In this document: one piece after another, positions 12,298 through 23,876 of the stretch
Position numbering within the stretch: the first letter of the stretch is position 1
Layout of the letters: each line of letters opens with the position of its first letter
Source of the DNA: Phytoseiulus persimilis
Lineage: Eukaryota > Arthropoda > Arachnida > Mesostigmata > Phytoseiidae
Length of the DNA: 64,000 nt
Assembly: GCA_037576195.1 (NCBI GenBank)
Contig: CM075102.1
Span: forward strand, 41,350,745-41,414,744
Reading direction: 5' to 3'
The notes under the pieces: generated by a model
Database searches by the model: none
The model's input: only the letters and a program-made list of their open reading frames with translations
What the model was told of the DNA's origin: nothing
Made by a program: the position numbers and the translations under genes

Positions 12298-13370
12298 AAA
12301 AAAAAGCTTGGTACGCCCCTGGTTATGTGGACCGAGCCTCGGAACTTTCTCATGTGCTTTCGGGCACCTCTCTTGAGTTCTTCGACAACGAACGTTTTCC
12401 CACATTCTGCATGACAGGCGAATACCGACCCGAAATAGCCGTATCACCTTGCCTTGGGATGCGGGATCGAGCGCGCTCAAATAAGGGGCCGCACTCGATC
12501 ACGGTCCACCCCTGGTTCTAGTTTTGAGATTAGCACTAACAGTCGGCTGTTCAGTCCCCTTTTCTCAAATCTTGAATCTGCTTGAACCCATGGTGCTCGA
12601 TTGCCTGGAAGCACGAGGAAAGGGAACGGAAATCGAGAACTTCGATCAAGTCCTGTGAGCGAGCTCGAGCTCATCACGACAATTTCCCGACTCTCGTGTT
12701 GGAGAGTTTATAACGCTCGTCTTGATAGGAGATCTGGAGCCCAAGCGCCGCTCAGTCACTCTGGATGGTGCACGCAGTATTCGCTTCTCCGTTTCGCCAC
12801 CTGACACTCCATCCAGTAGCGTATCGAGGTAGGGGGCGGGGGCCGGTCCGCCCGGACATCGGGTCGCTAGGGGCATCAGAATGCCTCTCAATGCCCATCA
12901 CATTGGGGTTTTTGAGCTCTTCCAGGTGTTTTTTTCCAGAAGCCTCAGAGTGCGGGCGAAGTTCGAACGTTGCATCTGATTCTTCACCCCATTGACGAAT
13001 CACCATATAATTTTTGTCCTCCTTCCTGATCGAGAGTCAACGTTCAGTTCATTTCGTTTCCGCCTCGGATAAGAGATCGAGCCAACGAAGTTGACAAACC
13101 TCGCTGTCCTATCCCCATAACGGATGAATTTAACTTCGAGGAGTCAACAGAAGATTCGCAGCTCCACAAGCGAAGCGAACAACCCTCCAAGAATAGGTAA
13201 TCCATTTGTTCATGTAATATTCTAGCTCACATTTGGGTCAGCTCGCGTAAGTTCTCTCCATTTCTCTGAAGATCTTCATTTCAGATGATCATATTTCATG
13301 TTTGAGGATATACAAAAATACAATCAGTGCGCATCAAACGCACTGATCTTCTCAGACCTTAAAAAAAAGA

Positions 13371-13381
13371 GGGGGGGGGGG
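13371..13381. repeat. G11 homopolymer after A8-G-A
   Basis: Eight A, then GA, then eleven G. One of several G/C runs of ten or more in this window. Confidence 0.9.
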
Positions 13382-13905
13382 TGGCATGAAATCCGCCCCG
13401 AGCATCATGAGGGCTCGCCAGGCCGCTGACTCCATCCCCGAGGGCTTGGACCGTTTGAACCGCTAGTTTCTGATTTGCTGTTAACGTTCGGACGGTAAAT
13501 GGCGGATCCGTATGAAACGGAAGACCGGCCAGCTCCGCTTTCTGTCGTTTAAGACGAAAACACACGATCTCGCGAGTAGTTTCGCATTTGCAGGGACGGA
13601 AAAGTGTCTGTGTTTTGTTCGGACGACACATGAACTTATCTGTCAGACAATCGCTGTCTCTAGAGGATCCACGCACCTGAGGGCTTACAGCCCGCGCCTA
13701 CGTATCTCCGGGCTGTTCCGTTTTGGTTTGCACCTAAAATTGATTTGTGCTCAAGTGCTCCATCAATGTACTCGAGGAATGTCAAAACATGTCGGACGAC
13801 CAAAGTGATCATCGCCCCGTTCCCACGCAGGAGTCAGAGACTACGCTGTTCTGAGCACTCCTGATCACGAGATGGAACAGTTCTAAGTTGACTGCTCTTC
13901 CCGGA

Positions 13906-15096
13906 ATGATGTCTCGCAGGAAAGACAAGGAACCCCCAGGACGGCGCGACGAGTGCCACAGCTGTGGTGGTTTTTACGCTCAGCGGTCCTCCGCTAGCTG
14001 TCTCTGTCTCGTATGCCACAGTTTCCTGTACCCCGTCAGTTCATGCGAGGTGCACTTCGTTCGTCGTTTGAATGTGGTGAGCAAGAGTGACAGTGAGGAT
14101 AGCGGAACTGAGGAACCGAAAGATTTCTACGAGACCGTTCAGCCGCCTCCTTCTAAGAGGCTTCTCAAACCTACCAGGCAGAGTAGCAGGAAGAATCCAC
14201 CTACGGAGCTCAATGAAGTTCTGCAAGCGCTCTGTCATGCGCGACCCGCCAACGATCGTTTGCAGGACGGTCTGATGGAGAGTCTACCCGAAGAGATAAT
14301 CCTCGCAATATTTTCTTATTTAGACGACGTCTCCCTGTGGAGCGCGTCACAAGTGTGCGAGCGCTGGAAGGATATCATTGACCGCCAACTAACAGAGTCA
14401 AACTGGCGACGGTTTACGCGCATGCGATGGCCGTTCTTGACTTTGGACAAACCCGTTCGAAGCTGGAAACAAACATACTCTAGCCTGGTTCACAGCTCCA
14501 ATTGTTTTCTCTGTTTATCTCAAGTGAACGATCGATTGAAACACGCCAAACTACATTGGCATCTCCACCAGAGAGTGCAGCCGATGCGAGCTTCGAGCTC
14601 GAGGACTCGTTCCGATGTCTCGTGCATCTGTCGAGACTCGAGAATAGCGCACGAAATGTCCATGCTAGCCGCTGATCCGCTGGATGGCGTACTATTGAAG
14701 CCGTTGGATGACGTTGTTTTCGGAGAATGGCACGCGTGCATTCTCGGCCCGGCTGGATCTCCCTACGAAGGAGGTCAATTCTACCTGAGTGTCAGCGTGT
14801 CCTGCAGATACCCCATGGATCCTCCTGTGGTTCGTTTCTTGACGAAGATTTTTCATCCGAACGTTAGCCGGCACGGCGACATCGGTCTCGACTCCCTTCA
14901 GCATAACTGGTCGTTGGCGCTCACACTCTCGAAAATACTGCTGAGTATACAGTCCCTCCTAACCGATCCCTACACGAGGGTCTGCATGGAACCGGAAATC
15001 GGTAAACTGTGCCGAGAAAATTATGCACTTTATGAGCATACGGCGAGGTTGTGGACGACGCTGTATGCCAAACACCACCTTCAATGTGTTCCGTGA
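13906..15096 (+). CDS. morgue: Morgue: zinc finger, F-box and Cys-less E2 domain
   Basis: Morgue promotes apoptosis in Drosophila and lowers DIAP1 levels; it joins an F-box (SCF docking) to a ubiquitin E2-variant domain. The frame here is one exon of 396 aa from the ATG at 13906; an upstream in-frame TTG at 13888 is not a likely start. Seen in order: N-terminal Cys cluster CHSCGG...CLCLVCH (residues 17-38), possibly zinc-binding; acidic/Ser linker; F-box LPEEIILAIFSYLDDV with CERW (about 127-170); Cys/His-rich linker; E2 fold from about 251 with the HPN tripeptide (317-319). The catalytic position reads GDIGLDSL, so Gly327 replaces the active Cys, as in fly Morgue. It is therefore a UEV-like pseudo-E2. 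Drosophila Morgue is somewhat longer. The gene converges on ZF-1. Confidence 0.92.
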   Translation: MMSRRKDKEPPGRRDECHSCGGFYAQRSSASCLCLVCHSFLYPVSSCEVHFVRRLNVVSKSDSEDSGTEEPKDFYETVQPPPSKRLLKPTRQSSRKNPPTELNEVLQALCHARPANDRLQDGLMESLPEEIILAIFSYLDDVSLWSASQVCERWKDIIDRQLTESNWRRFTRMRWPFLTLDKPVRSWKQTYSSLVHSSNCFLCLSQVNDRLKHAKLHWHLHQRVQPMRASSSRTRSDVSCICRDSRIAHEMSMLAADPLDGVLLKPLDDVVFGEWHACILGPAGSPYEGGQFYLSVSVSCRYPMDPPVVRFLTKIFHPNVSRHGDIGLDSLQHNWSLALTLSKILLSIQSLLTDPYTRVCMEPEIGKLCRENYALYEHTARLWTTLYAKHHLQCVP

Positions 15097-16121
15097 ACAC
15101 TCGACGAGATTCCTGAGCAGCGAACATAATACGTAGGAGCTACCCCATTTTGTAAAGTTTTCATGAACACTGTAAACTACTCTTCTCTGTTTTTTCATCT
15201 GCAGTCACGAGAAACGGCCCCGGCCAGAAATAGGCGTCAGTTTTGAGCCAGTGATGGTTGAGTCAGCGTTATGAATCCAGGATATGGGAATTTCAAGTTT
15301 GAAGCTGTTCGCCGCTGATAGAAGATCTAAGCGGTCAGTCTGTGATCGACATAGTCTTAGTGAACCTTCGACGGGACCCAATGGTCATGCGACTCATCCA
15401 CTGCCCGCTCTCGGCCTCCCATTCGATCCGATTCTATCGGATACAATTTATGTGTACATAAGCATTTTCTTCGGTCGAGAGCGGATCATAGCAACGGTGT
15501 GAAGATACGGGTTCTGACGCTACTTTATGAATGTTCAGCGGAACGGGACATCGGAACTCGCAATCAAACCAAGAAGGAATAGTTGGTGGAGAACGAAATG
15601 TAAATTTGTGCCCGTTCGTTCACCAGCACGGCTCTGTAAAGATAGGTTGAGAGAATATAGATATATTCAAACGGGACAACAAGAGAACTAAACATTCATT
15701 CAGCGGACTGATCGATCGAGGACTTTCCGCGTGTCTCTCAGCTGTTCTATCAAGCTTTCAAGAGAGAAATTCGATGGAAGTCGAGGAATAATCGAGGTCT
15801 TTCCTTCGGTCTGCTCCAGAAGCTTCAAGCGCGAGCTCGTTGATCTTTCGAAATCAAGTATCGTAATTCGAGTTTCGGTCGAGATCAGATTTTCGGCATT
15901 GCCCTCGTGCATCGAGGGTACTGCGTACCGTTCGCAACTTTCTGGTTCACAGCACATTACCTCGAGAAATTTGTTTACTCTTGAGAAGTCATGCGGCTTC
16001 GCACCCGTTCATGCAGGCGGGGAATGATTGACACGGCAGAATAGTGGCATTCAAATCAGAACAGCCGAGAAGAACGGTCACGCAAGGAAAAGTCAACGGA
16101 GGTGTTTTCTCATTTTTGTCG

Positions 16122-16127
16122 AATAAA
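16122..16127 (+). terminator. poly(A) signal, probably morgue
   Basis: AATAAA on the plus strand about 1.03 kb after the morgue stop. No closer AATAAA was seen on this strand. It forms the left arm of a near-palindrome with the minus-strand signal at 16130. Confidence 0.5.
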
Positions 16128-16129
16128 GT

Positions 16130-16135
16130 TTTATT
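16130..16135 (-). terminator. poly(A) signal, possibly ZF-1
   Basis: AATAAA on the minus strand, 2.2 kb beyond the ZF-1 stop. A nearer candidate exists around 17627, so use of this one is uncertain. Confidence 0.35.
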
Positions 16136-16407
16136 CACTTGAAGGAAAACAAAGGCACATTTCTTTAATTGTCATTCAGATAATCGTGATCTTAATGGTT
16201 TGTAATCGTATCAATAGATATCAATACTCAAGTACATCTAACTATCTAGAGAAAAACGTATGAGAGAGAAACGGAGTCCGTCCGAGACACAGATGAGATA
16301 ATTAGAGAAACTTCAGGTGAGCAACGAAGGAGTCAGAATCGCAGTAGAAACACATGCAACCGAATTACATCCTGTCGGAACCAGGAGCCAGACGGGTCGA
16401 AATAGAA

Positions 16408-16419
16408 GGGGGGGGGGGG
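16408..16419. repeat. G12 homopolymer
   Basis: Twelve consecutive G in the presumed 3' region between morgue and ZF-1. Confidence 0.9.
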
Positions 16420-18359
16420 AAATCGGAGTTTTTCGCATATTGCAACGGTTGGTATACTAGCATCAGAGTTGGGAGTCGACTGCAAGGGAACACTATGCTC
16501 TGCTTGTTCACATGTCATTCCTCATCTGTTCCTCGTCAAATCGTTATCGGCTTTCATGTTGTTTCCCATCATTACCGAAGTTGACAGCATTTCCAGGTTG
16601 ATCAACGATGGTCACAATAATGATTATAGTCATAATATCACTGAAGATGATATCAAACACACGTGACTCTATAGTTACTCGAGAAGTCAGGGCAAAGGGA
16701 GGGCAGAAACAAGGCGGGGAGATTTTGATCCTATGGCAGAATGATCTGAGATGGGCTATGGAAGATCCAAAATTCTCCACCACTGGGTTCGACGGAACCA
16801 ATTTCCTAACAGGTCAGCCAGTCGACAATGATGGCGATTAAAATGATGGGGATATCCCGAATGAAACTATGAAGGGATGAATGACCGCCGTCAACAGTTG
16901 ATAATCGAATAAAAGGCAATCCTCTCCGTTTACCGCAGCCTTCTTCAAAATTTTCATGAATGCACTGGTCTCGATAACGACAGGGGGCTCCGAACATCGA
17001 GATAACCTCCGATTTCGTTGAACGAAGTGAGCTGAACCGGATTAATTATGTGGCAAACGAAAACTCCAGCCAGAACCCGCAAAGCATGGATCGTATACAT
17101 GAATCGCTTACATGAATCGTGATATAAGTTATACAACTCTCTTGATTTTATTCTCAGACAGAAACTCATGATTCTTTTCGTCGTGTGTCGGACACAACGT
17201 TCATCGTATGCTGAGCAATGGTGTTAGCATATTCGAACGGGTCAATGGGAGCGAATGACCAAAACAAGAATGACTGAAATGGGATGGGCGTGAATGGAAA
17301 ACGAAGACAACTCATCACTTAGATTATACCGCAAAGCTTCAAACGGCGTCGACAACACCACCAGCATCAATAGCAGCGGCGGCAACGAGCCCTGGCATCA
17401 TTCTATCTGAAATCGACATTATTCGACACGTTTAAGTATTCGCAAAAGTTCCGCAAGAGTGTCAATTGTTTCTCGGAGGCCATGAGGCTGAATCATCGTG
17501 AATTTCTCCCGGGCGAATTTCCTTCTGCCGCTCCTCCTGAGAGGGAAGGAAATGGCGGCCGTTGATTGGGTCTTCGATTGCTTGGTTGGTTACTTAGTTT
17601 GGGGTTCGTTTGTGGGTATGTGGGTTTATTACCTGATTCTCTTTGACGCTCTCATCTTATTCATCAATATATCCATATATATAATGTAGTAATATTCTCG
17701 TAGTAATATGTTCTGTGATGGTACAGTATACACATAAATACAGAAGCTGGGAGAATTTGAGGGATATAGAGCGGGAGGGGCTGCCAGTTGGTTATGCTAA
17801 CAGCAGTTTACGTCAGACGTCAAACGGACTACCATCGGTCGCTTGGTAGGTTTGGTATATGGTAGCTTCTGAAGTACACGTTCTTGTTTGAATCGATCGT
17901 TCGTTCGTTTTGTTCTCTCCTCAAAAATGGCAACCCTAACCTGGTGGCAAGAGTCCGCGCACATTCGCATCCTGCGATTGCTCAGTCCTTCATCAGTACT
18001 GCTTCATAAACATTCATTTTCTCGCTCGCAATTGGTCGAACACACTTTCCTAACCCACGGACGACTCCACTCGTGTGTCGCTCGCCATGTCGTCCGGGAT
18101 TCCTTCAAGCGTTTTGATTTCACACAATGGCAGATCGGAAGCTTAGTATCGACGCGTCTTCTGAACGACAACCAGACTGTTTGACGCGCGTATCTAGTGG
18201 CTCCCGACCGCCAACTCGCTCCATGGTTCTGTTTTTGCTCCGAAATTTCGGTTCTTCGTTAGCCGTGGCTCTTTGCTGAATTCTCATTCTGTTTGTAGAC
18301 TTTAGGCAGAGGTGACTTGATACAGCAGAAATGTTGATGTCTATACGTGCGGTTGAGGT

Positions 18360-21300
18360 CTAAGCCACAGCATTGCTGATAGCCTTGTCGACCTGTTCTT
18401 GCACAGACATACCCTGCACGGAGACGTCATGTTCGATTCCGGTTGCCTGAGCGACCGCCTGTGCTACAGCATCGCCAGCGCCATCAGCACTTGCGATCAC
18501 CCCGGCATCAACAACTTGCAGTTGACCAGATTCTTGAACAAGCTGCTGCCCCGGCGCGGCCTGTACGACCTGCGAGAAATGAAATGAAGGTGAGTTACAT
18601 TCAGTTTTGAGGCTCTGCTTGGCAATCATCCTTACGAGGATGAAACCGAGCTCGAGTCCGAACAGAAGTATTGAGTATCCGTTGAGAGAGACTAGACTCC
18701 AGGAATTTTCGAAAGTTCCTCACCTGCACCTGGGCTCCCTGTGCAGCGGCATTCTCGATCAGCTGTCTTTGCTGCGCGTCCATATGCTGACAGAGTGCCT
18801 TACCACATAAGGTACAGAATGGGACGGTTATAGTGGTATGGCCGTCTGCGGACTGCAGCTGTTGGATGATGTTGGGATCCGCAATGAATGTTAACTGCTG
18901 ACCGGGCACTGCCGCGACGGTCAACACCTGCTGGCCACCTGTCGTAGTCAGAATTCCCTCGGTTCCTGAAGGGGCAATAGGCGTTTTCAAACCTATTCTT
19001 CTGACTTATGGGCAAGGGTCACCAGCTTCTGAACTATTGAAGCTAGACATAGAGTCAGACGTCTACATACCTGGAGCGAGGTGTGTTCTAGCGTGTCTCT
19101 CGAGTTGTACGCGTTGTCTGAAGGTCTTCCCACAAGGGCCGCATGTATACGGTCTCTCCCCCGTATGTGTTCTCATATGCGACTCGAGATGAGCTTTCTG
19201 ATTGAAGCTTTTTCCGCACTGAGAACAAACAAACATGCGCTCCCCTGTGTGGGTCTTGATGTGTCGTTCGATGTGCTCTTTTCGAGTGAACGTCTTGCCG
19301 CATGCTGAACATGAGAAGGGCCGTTCTCCGGTATGGATCCGTATGTGGGACTCTAAATGGACCTGCATCACGGCGAAACGATGAAAGAGGGGAAGAGAAC
19401 CGAGTTAGTTCCTTGGTTATGGAAACGGGTGAGGTGGGCCATCTGATCTCGATACGAAGGCGATTTGCCGGTGCTCGCCGAGAAGATCGCGGGACGGCGG
19501 GAGAACGCAACGATCTCGAGTCGAGGGATACATAAGCAACATTACGAAGCAACACTGCTTCCTAGCTCACCTTTTGTGAGAAGCGTTTTCCACAATGGGT
19601 GCAGTGGAAAGGTCGTTCGCCGGTATGGATTCGCATGTGTCTTCCAATGTGCTCCTTGCGCCTGAACGCCTTCCCGCACATGGAGCAAGCAAACGGCCGC
19701 TCTCCGGTGTGAATCCGAAGATGGTTTTCCAGATGGGCCTTCTGACAAAACGTCTTACCACAGATCTGACACGAATACGGTCTTTCTTTGGGCTTCGATG
19801 GACTCATGGCGTCGCCTGATATGCCTACAACGGCTGTGGTAGTCGTCGAAGGAGTTGGCTTGAGCCACTCTGTCGTGCCCGCAGTCTGGATTAGAACTTG
19901 CTGCGAAAAGAAACGGAAAAGAACAAACCGAAATTAGCCGAAACGGCTAAAAAACTCAGAGAACCAAAAATTTAACGAGAGACTCAATTTTTTTTCTCAA
20001 CTTTGGAAATACTCGAATTCGAAGTTTGGATGTTTTCGGGAATGTTCAATTATCTGGACGGGGGGAGACAGACTTGGATATCCAAACTCGGGAAGTCGTC
20101 CAGAGACAAGGGATTATAGCGCGGAATGAAAATTCCGGCTACAGAGTGAGAGATCGGAATCCGATTGCAAGAGACTTTCACTCCAACTCGAAGCGCAAAA
20201 CTTAGACTCCGAAGTAAAAACGAGAGAGCGAGGTTCGTGATCGAGAGAACGAGACAGAAGGGTGTCAAGGAGATACCGGGAGAAAAAGGAAGAGCGAAAC
20301 AAAGACAGGGGACAAATCAACCGAGAGCGTGATGAACTCAGCGAGTGAGCAGTACAGAAATGAGATTTGTTTTTTTTTCCACCAACAGTCCAATCGCAGA
20401 CAACTAGCATGACCCCAACCGATAGAAAAATTCTCTAACCGATCGCCATGATTCCATCGCATGCAAGCCCCTTAGTATAAAATTGAATGTATACATAGCA
20501 AAGCGTTACCGTCAAGCGCGGATCATCGTTCCTAACCTTAGAAAACCTAGAAATATCTAAAAGCCTCTACGAAGCTCCGAATTCTTTGGCTCATCCAAAA
20601 CGTTTGCTTCAATCCTCTCCAACAGACGGGCCTCATGAGCCCGAGAATGAGATTCTAGAAGACTGCGCCAAACGCGCGAAATAGTTCGGAGGCGGGCTAA
20701 AATCTAGAGCTATTCTGAAAAGATCCGTACTTCACAGGCACGAATGGATGTCGAAACGTCTGTGACACCTACCCTTGTTTCACCGTTGACAGTAGCCTGA
20801 GTTGTAGCCACCTGTGTAACCTGAGCTGCTGCTACGGTAGTTGCAGGGGCCGCGCCTTGCGCAGGGATCGGGGTGATGATGTGGGTCTGCATATGAGTCT
20901 CTAATTGGTTCTTGTTGGCGTAGACAACTCCACAAACTGAACAGCTAAATAAGCGTGTAGCTGTGTTTTCTTGGTGACTACGAAGATGGTCATGAAGCGT
21001 TGCGCTGTCCGTAATCATCTCCCCGCATATACCTGAATCGGAAAATGAGAATGATATCAGACGATTCTTCACCGAGTTTCGTCCTGGGCTGGAGAACCCC
21101 CAACTGAAAGACTGAACCGCCCAAAACTGAGTTTGCTCGCGGGGGTGGAAGAAGAGAGGAACACAGACACCATCAAATTCGAGAGATGGTTTGTTCCGAC
21201 CAAGAACTTGTAGACGTTCCTTCGGGGCCCTAGCAGAGACAGGAGCGTTACTCACCGCATCGATACTGCGGTTGTCCGTTGGAAGCTATGAACTGTTGAG

Positions 21301-22634
21301 CGGTGACGGTCTGGGTACCGTTACCGGTCGCAGGGACGATGGAAATCTGAGGTTTGTCTCCAGAAGCAGCTACTACAGTACCAGCTGCAGCTGGCTGAAT
21401 AGTAACTGGAGCCTCGCTGGCCGGAGGCTGCTCCGGTGTGTCACTCTTACTTTCCGCGTGAAGAACAACATGCTTACAGAACTCGTTTACGCTCGTGCTC
21501 ATATAAGGACAGAGCGGGCACCTGGAAGGAACGACCGTATGTCTCAGCTGCGAACCTGACAAGCGCTCTACTACTGAAATTTCAGCGGAGGGCCGTCGTG
21601 GAGTTCGAGCGAAAGCGGAGTACGCACCTGTGGATGCTATGATCTGTCGTCGCAGCGGTCGCAGCAGTCGCACCGGTTTGCTGAGCGACCGCGTTCTGAT
21701 CCTCGGATCCGTCGGCAACCTCAACCTGTTGTTGCCCTGCTGGTTTCATGTTGTTGTTGGTGTTCGTGTTGTTGTTATTGTTTGCGGGCACCTGTACTTG
21801 GAGAATCTGTCCGTTGGCACCCTGCACCAACTGTGTCTGGGCTCGAAGTTGACTCTTGTCATCTTCAACGACCACCATCTTGGTATCTCCTCCACCTGAA
21901 GGAAGCATCGTAGTGAGATGATGGAATTTCAAGGCAACAGAACACAGAAATCATCACAGATGAAACGAGCACGAATCGGACGTCCGACCGCAGAGTCGTC
22001 TCCTGAGGGAACGAGAAACGAGCTCAACATCCATCGAGAATGTAGCAAAATTAACGTATTTTGAATCGCAGATCACGAATCTCTTTCTCCGAGGAACGGC
22101 TCGCGAAAATAAACGACTCCCAATGGCATTCCCTCGCATTATAACGGAATGTGCACTGATGGTGAAGATAACTGGTAGGATCAGTAGCCGACTGTATCGG
22201 ATGCGCAAGCGAGAAATCACCGCCGCCATGATCGAAGGGGGTCCATCCCTATGTACGCCGGGGGAATCACAGTGTTTTGTTTGGGAATACGAGCACAAAC
22301 CTTGCAAAGTTTCCAGCACAGTGAACATTTTGTTCCCAGACCCAGATTGATCCATTTGAACAAACATCTTTTCCGGGGTTTCATATTTAACTTCATATTT
22401 GAGCTGAGGCGGTGCCTGCATGATAACCATACGCTGGTTGGACACGACGCCAGATGCACTAACAATCCGGACCGGAGTCAAATTGCCGTAGTGAGGCCCG
22501 GAAAATGCGCCTGGGACCGCCGCAGCGCTTGTGGCAGCTCTAGGAGAACCGTTCTCGACGGGCCACGGACTATTGGCACTTGCACCTGTGCTGTTGTTGT
22601 TGATAATGTTAGGGCTGGCGGTCACGCTCTCCAT
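18360..22634 (-). CDS. C2H2 zinc-finger protein ZF-1, 9 fingers, 8 exons
   Basis: Probable DNA-binding transcriptional regulator. Exons 22301-22634, 21628-21895, 21256-21521, 20773-21032, 19571-19900, 19071-19362, 18724-18965 and 18360-18569 join in frame to 733 aa. The first 200 residues are Gln/Asn/Ala-rich. Finger 1 is CPLC...H...H at 202-222; finger 2 (CGICGEM...) is split by an intron; finger 3 is CSVCGVV. A compact array of six fingers with TGERP linkers runs from about 419 to 581. Its helices alternate QKAHLENH / RRKEHIGRH / QKVHLESH / RKEHIERH / QKAHLESH / QRVQLERH. One intron splits finger 6 inside its helix. The C-terminus is low-complexity Ala/Gln/Val after a degenerate CTLCGKALC motif. 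Fingers resemble the RKEH type of insect Crol, but orthology is not shown. Paralogous to ZF-2 and ZF-3 upstream. Confidence 0.88.
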
Positions 22635-23876
22635 GGCCGCAACCCGGAAACAACGGCGATCACAACAGAATCGTCAAACGTTCACAAGGGTTTCTCCCTC
22701 GTTCACAAATCTGACATGGGGGTAAGTCCGATGCGCCTTACACACAGTAACAGTCTCGAAAAAGAGCCAAATACGAGAGAAGGAAATTGGGCGATGGAAC
22801 TATATCACAACAGGCGCCAACGACTCTCGCCAACGAAAAGGACTTTTCATAACTGAGAGTCAGCATCTCGACTCTCGGCCGGGAGAGGGCGTTGCGAGCG
22901 AGCCGCCAATCAGCGCCGTCTCGAAAGGCGCCAAAGTTCGACTCGGAACCCTGTGGTTTGGTTCAAATCAAGCTGCGGAACTTTGCTGTATTCAATTAGC
23001 TCGATTCTACGATTTGCATCTGAGATACGGCGTCCCCTCTGCTCGTTTGGGGAAAGTACCGGTCAAATAGACAAATCTTCCCGAAAGGTGGCGGTGGCTT
23101 GAGCGATTTATCAATCGCACACCGATGTAATTCTCGATGAAGCAGAGGCCCGTTGAGGTAGCCCCTGTTTCTCGGCTTTGACTGAGAATGCAGGGGTCGC
23201 TACCCCAAGAGATTCACAAACTTCATGGAGGGGTTGCGAGCAGTTTGCGGGGTCTAAGCTTCGGAGAAATCGACTTTCGGAAGCTTGGTCAAGGTGTAAG
23301 ACTGTTCGGCTGGCATCGAGAGCTCAAGCGGGCATTCTGCATCGGAAGCTCCCAGGTGGACCTCGATCGGAGCGATCTGATACGAGGGTTCCGCGAATCA
23401 AGATATGAGAAGCTCCGTAGAGAGCGGTGCGGTTTCTCGTTCGTTTGCTGAGTGGTCTCATCCGAACACTTACAAATGAAATATGGGATAGAGCAATCAA
23501 AAATCAGAAACAACGCTCTAACGACTGCGAGTCAAATCATAGAATTCGGATCGTCACCACAGGCATATCTAACTATGGAACACGAAACTTCCTGCCATCA
23601 TCGTTGAAACACCGAGTGGACGTAGCTACACAGAAACGGAAGAGCGCGAAAGTAGAAGACTGTGCGAAAACTATGAACGCAACGAAAACGTCAAAGATAA
23701 GCATCTCAGGTGGCAGCGTGTTAGACCAGCACGGATGTACGAAATGAAAGAAACTGCAGCGGGAGAATAGTTGCGGGGTTCCAGTGCAAGTCCAATCCGT
23801 TCCCAACACATTCCGTCAACCCAAAAAAACGTGTCACTAAAACAGCAGAACAAGTGCATCTTTGACAGCAGCAGCA
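22635..23876. other. ZF-1 upstream / ZF-2 downstream spacer
   Basis: Between the ZF-1 start and the ZF-2 stop. It contains GGCGCCAA elements at 22813-22820 and 22927-22935, about 180 and 300 bp upstream of the ZF-1 ATG. No coding exon and no clear minus-strand AATAAA for ZF-2 were found. Confidence 0.45.
22927..22935 (-). promoter_or_regulatory. E2F-like GGCGCC site upstream of ZF-1
   Basis: TTTGGCGCC on the minus strand, about 300 bp upstream of the ZF-1 ATG, with a second GGCGCCAA at 22813. Same core as upstream of importin-9. Confidence 0.3.

Larger units (their letters stand above)
10061..13905. other. intergenic with homopolymer runs, no gene recognised
   Basis: No exon chain or known domain was found on either strand. 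Notable are homopolymer tracts: C10-11 near 12113, C22 followed by A8 at 12276-12305, and A8-G-A-G11 at 13361-13381. The last few hundred bases should contain the morgue promoter and leader. A short frame of only four codons (ATG GAA CAG TTC stop) precedes the morgue start at about 13872. Confidence 0.5.
15097..18359. other. convergent 3' regions of morgue and ZF-1
   Basis: It lies between the stop codons of morgue (+) and ZF-1 (-) and probably consists of their 3' untranslated regions. It holds facing AATAAA signals at 16122 and 16130, a G12 run at 16408-16419, and a further minus-strand AATAAA near 17627. A 45-codon plus-strand frame at 17552-17689 encodes a very hydrophobic peptide but is not supported as a gene. 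Confidence 0.5.

Noticed and set aside
13888..13905. Upstream in-frame start for morgue at 13888
   Set aside because: The codon is TTG; the first ATG in frame is 13906. Similar non-ATG starts were discarded for importin-9 (TTG, 9 nt upstream) and for a TTG at 30509 in ZF-3.
14520..14904. Minus-strand frames across the morgue E2 domain
   Set aside because: They overlap a well-supported plus-strand coding exon and encode nothing recognisable.
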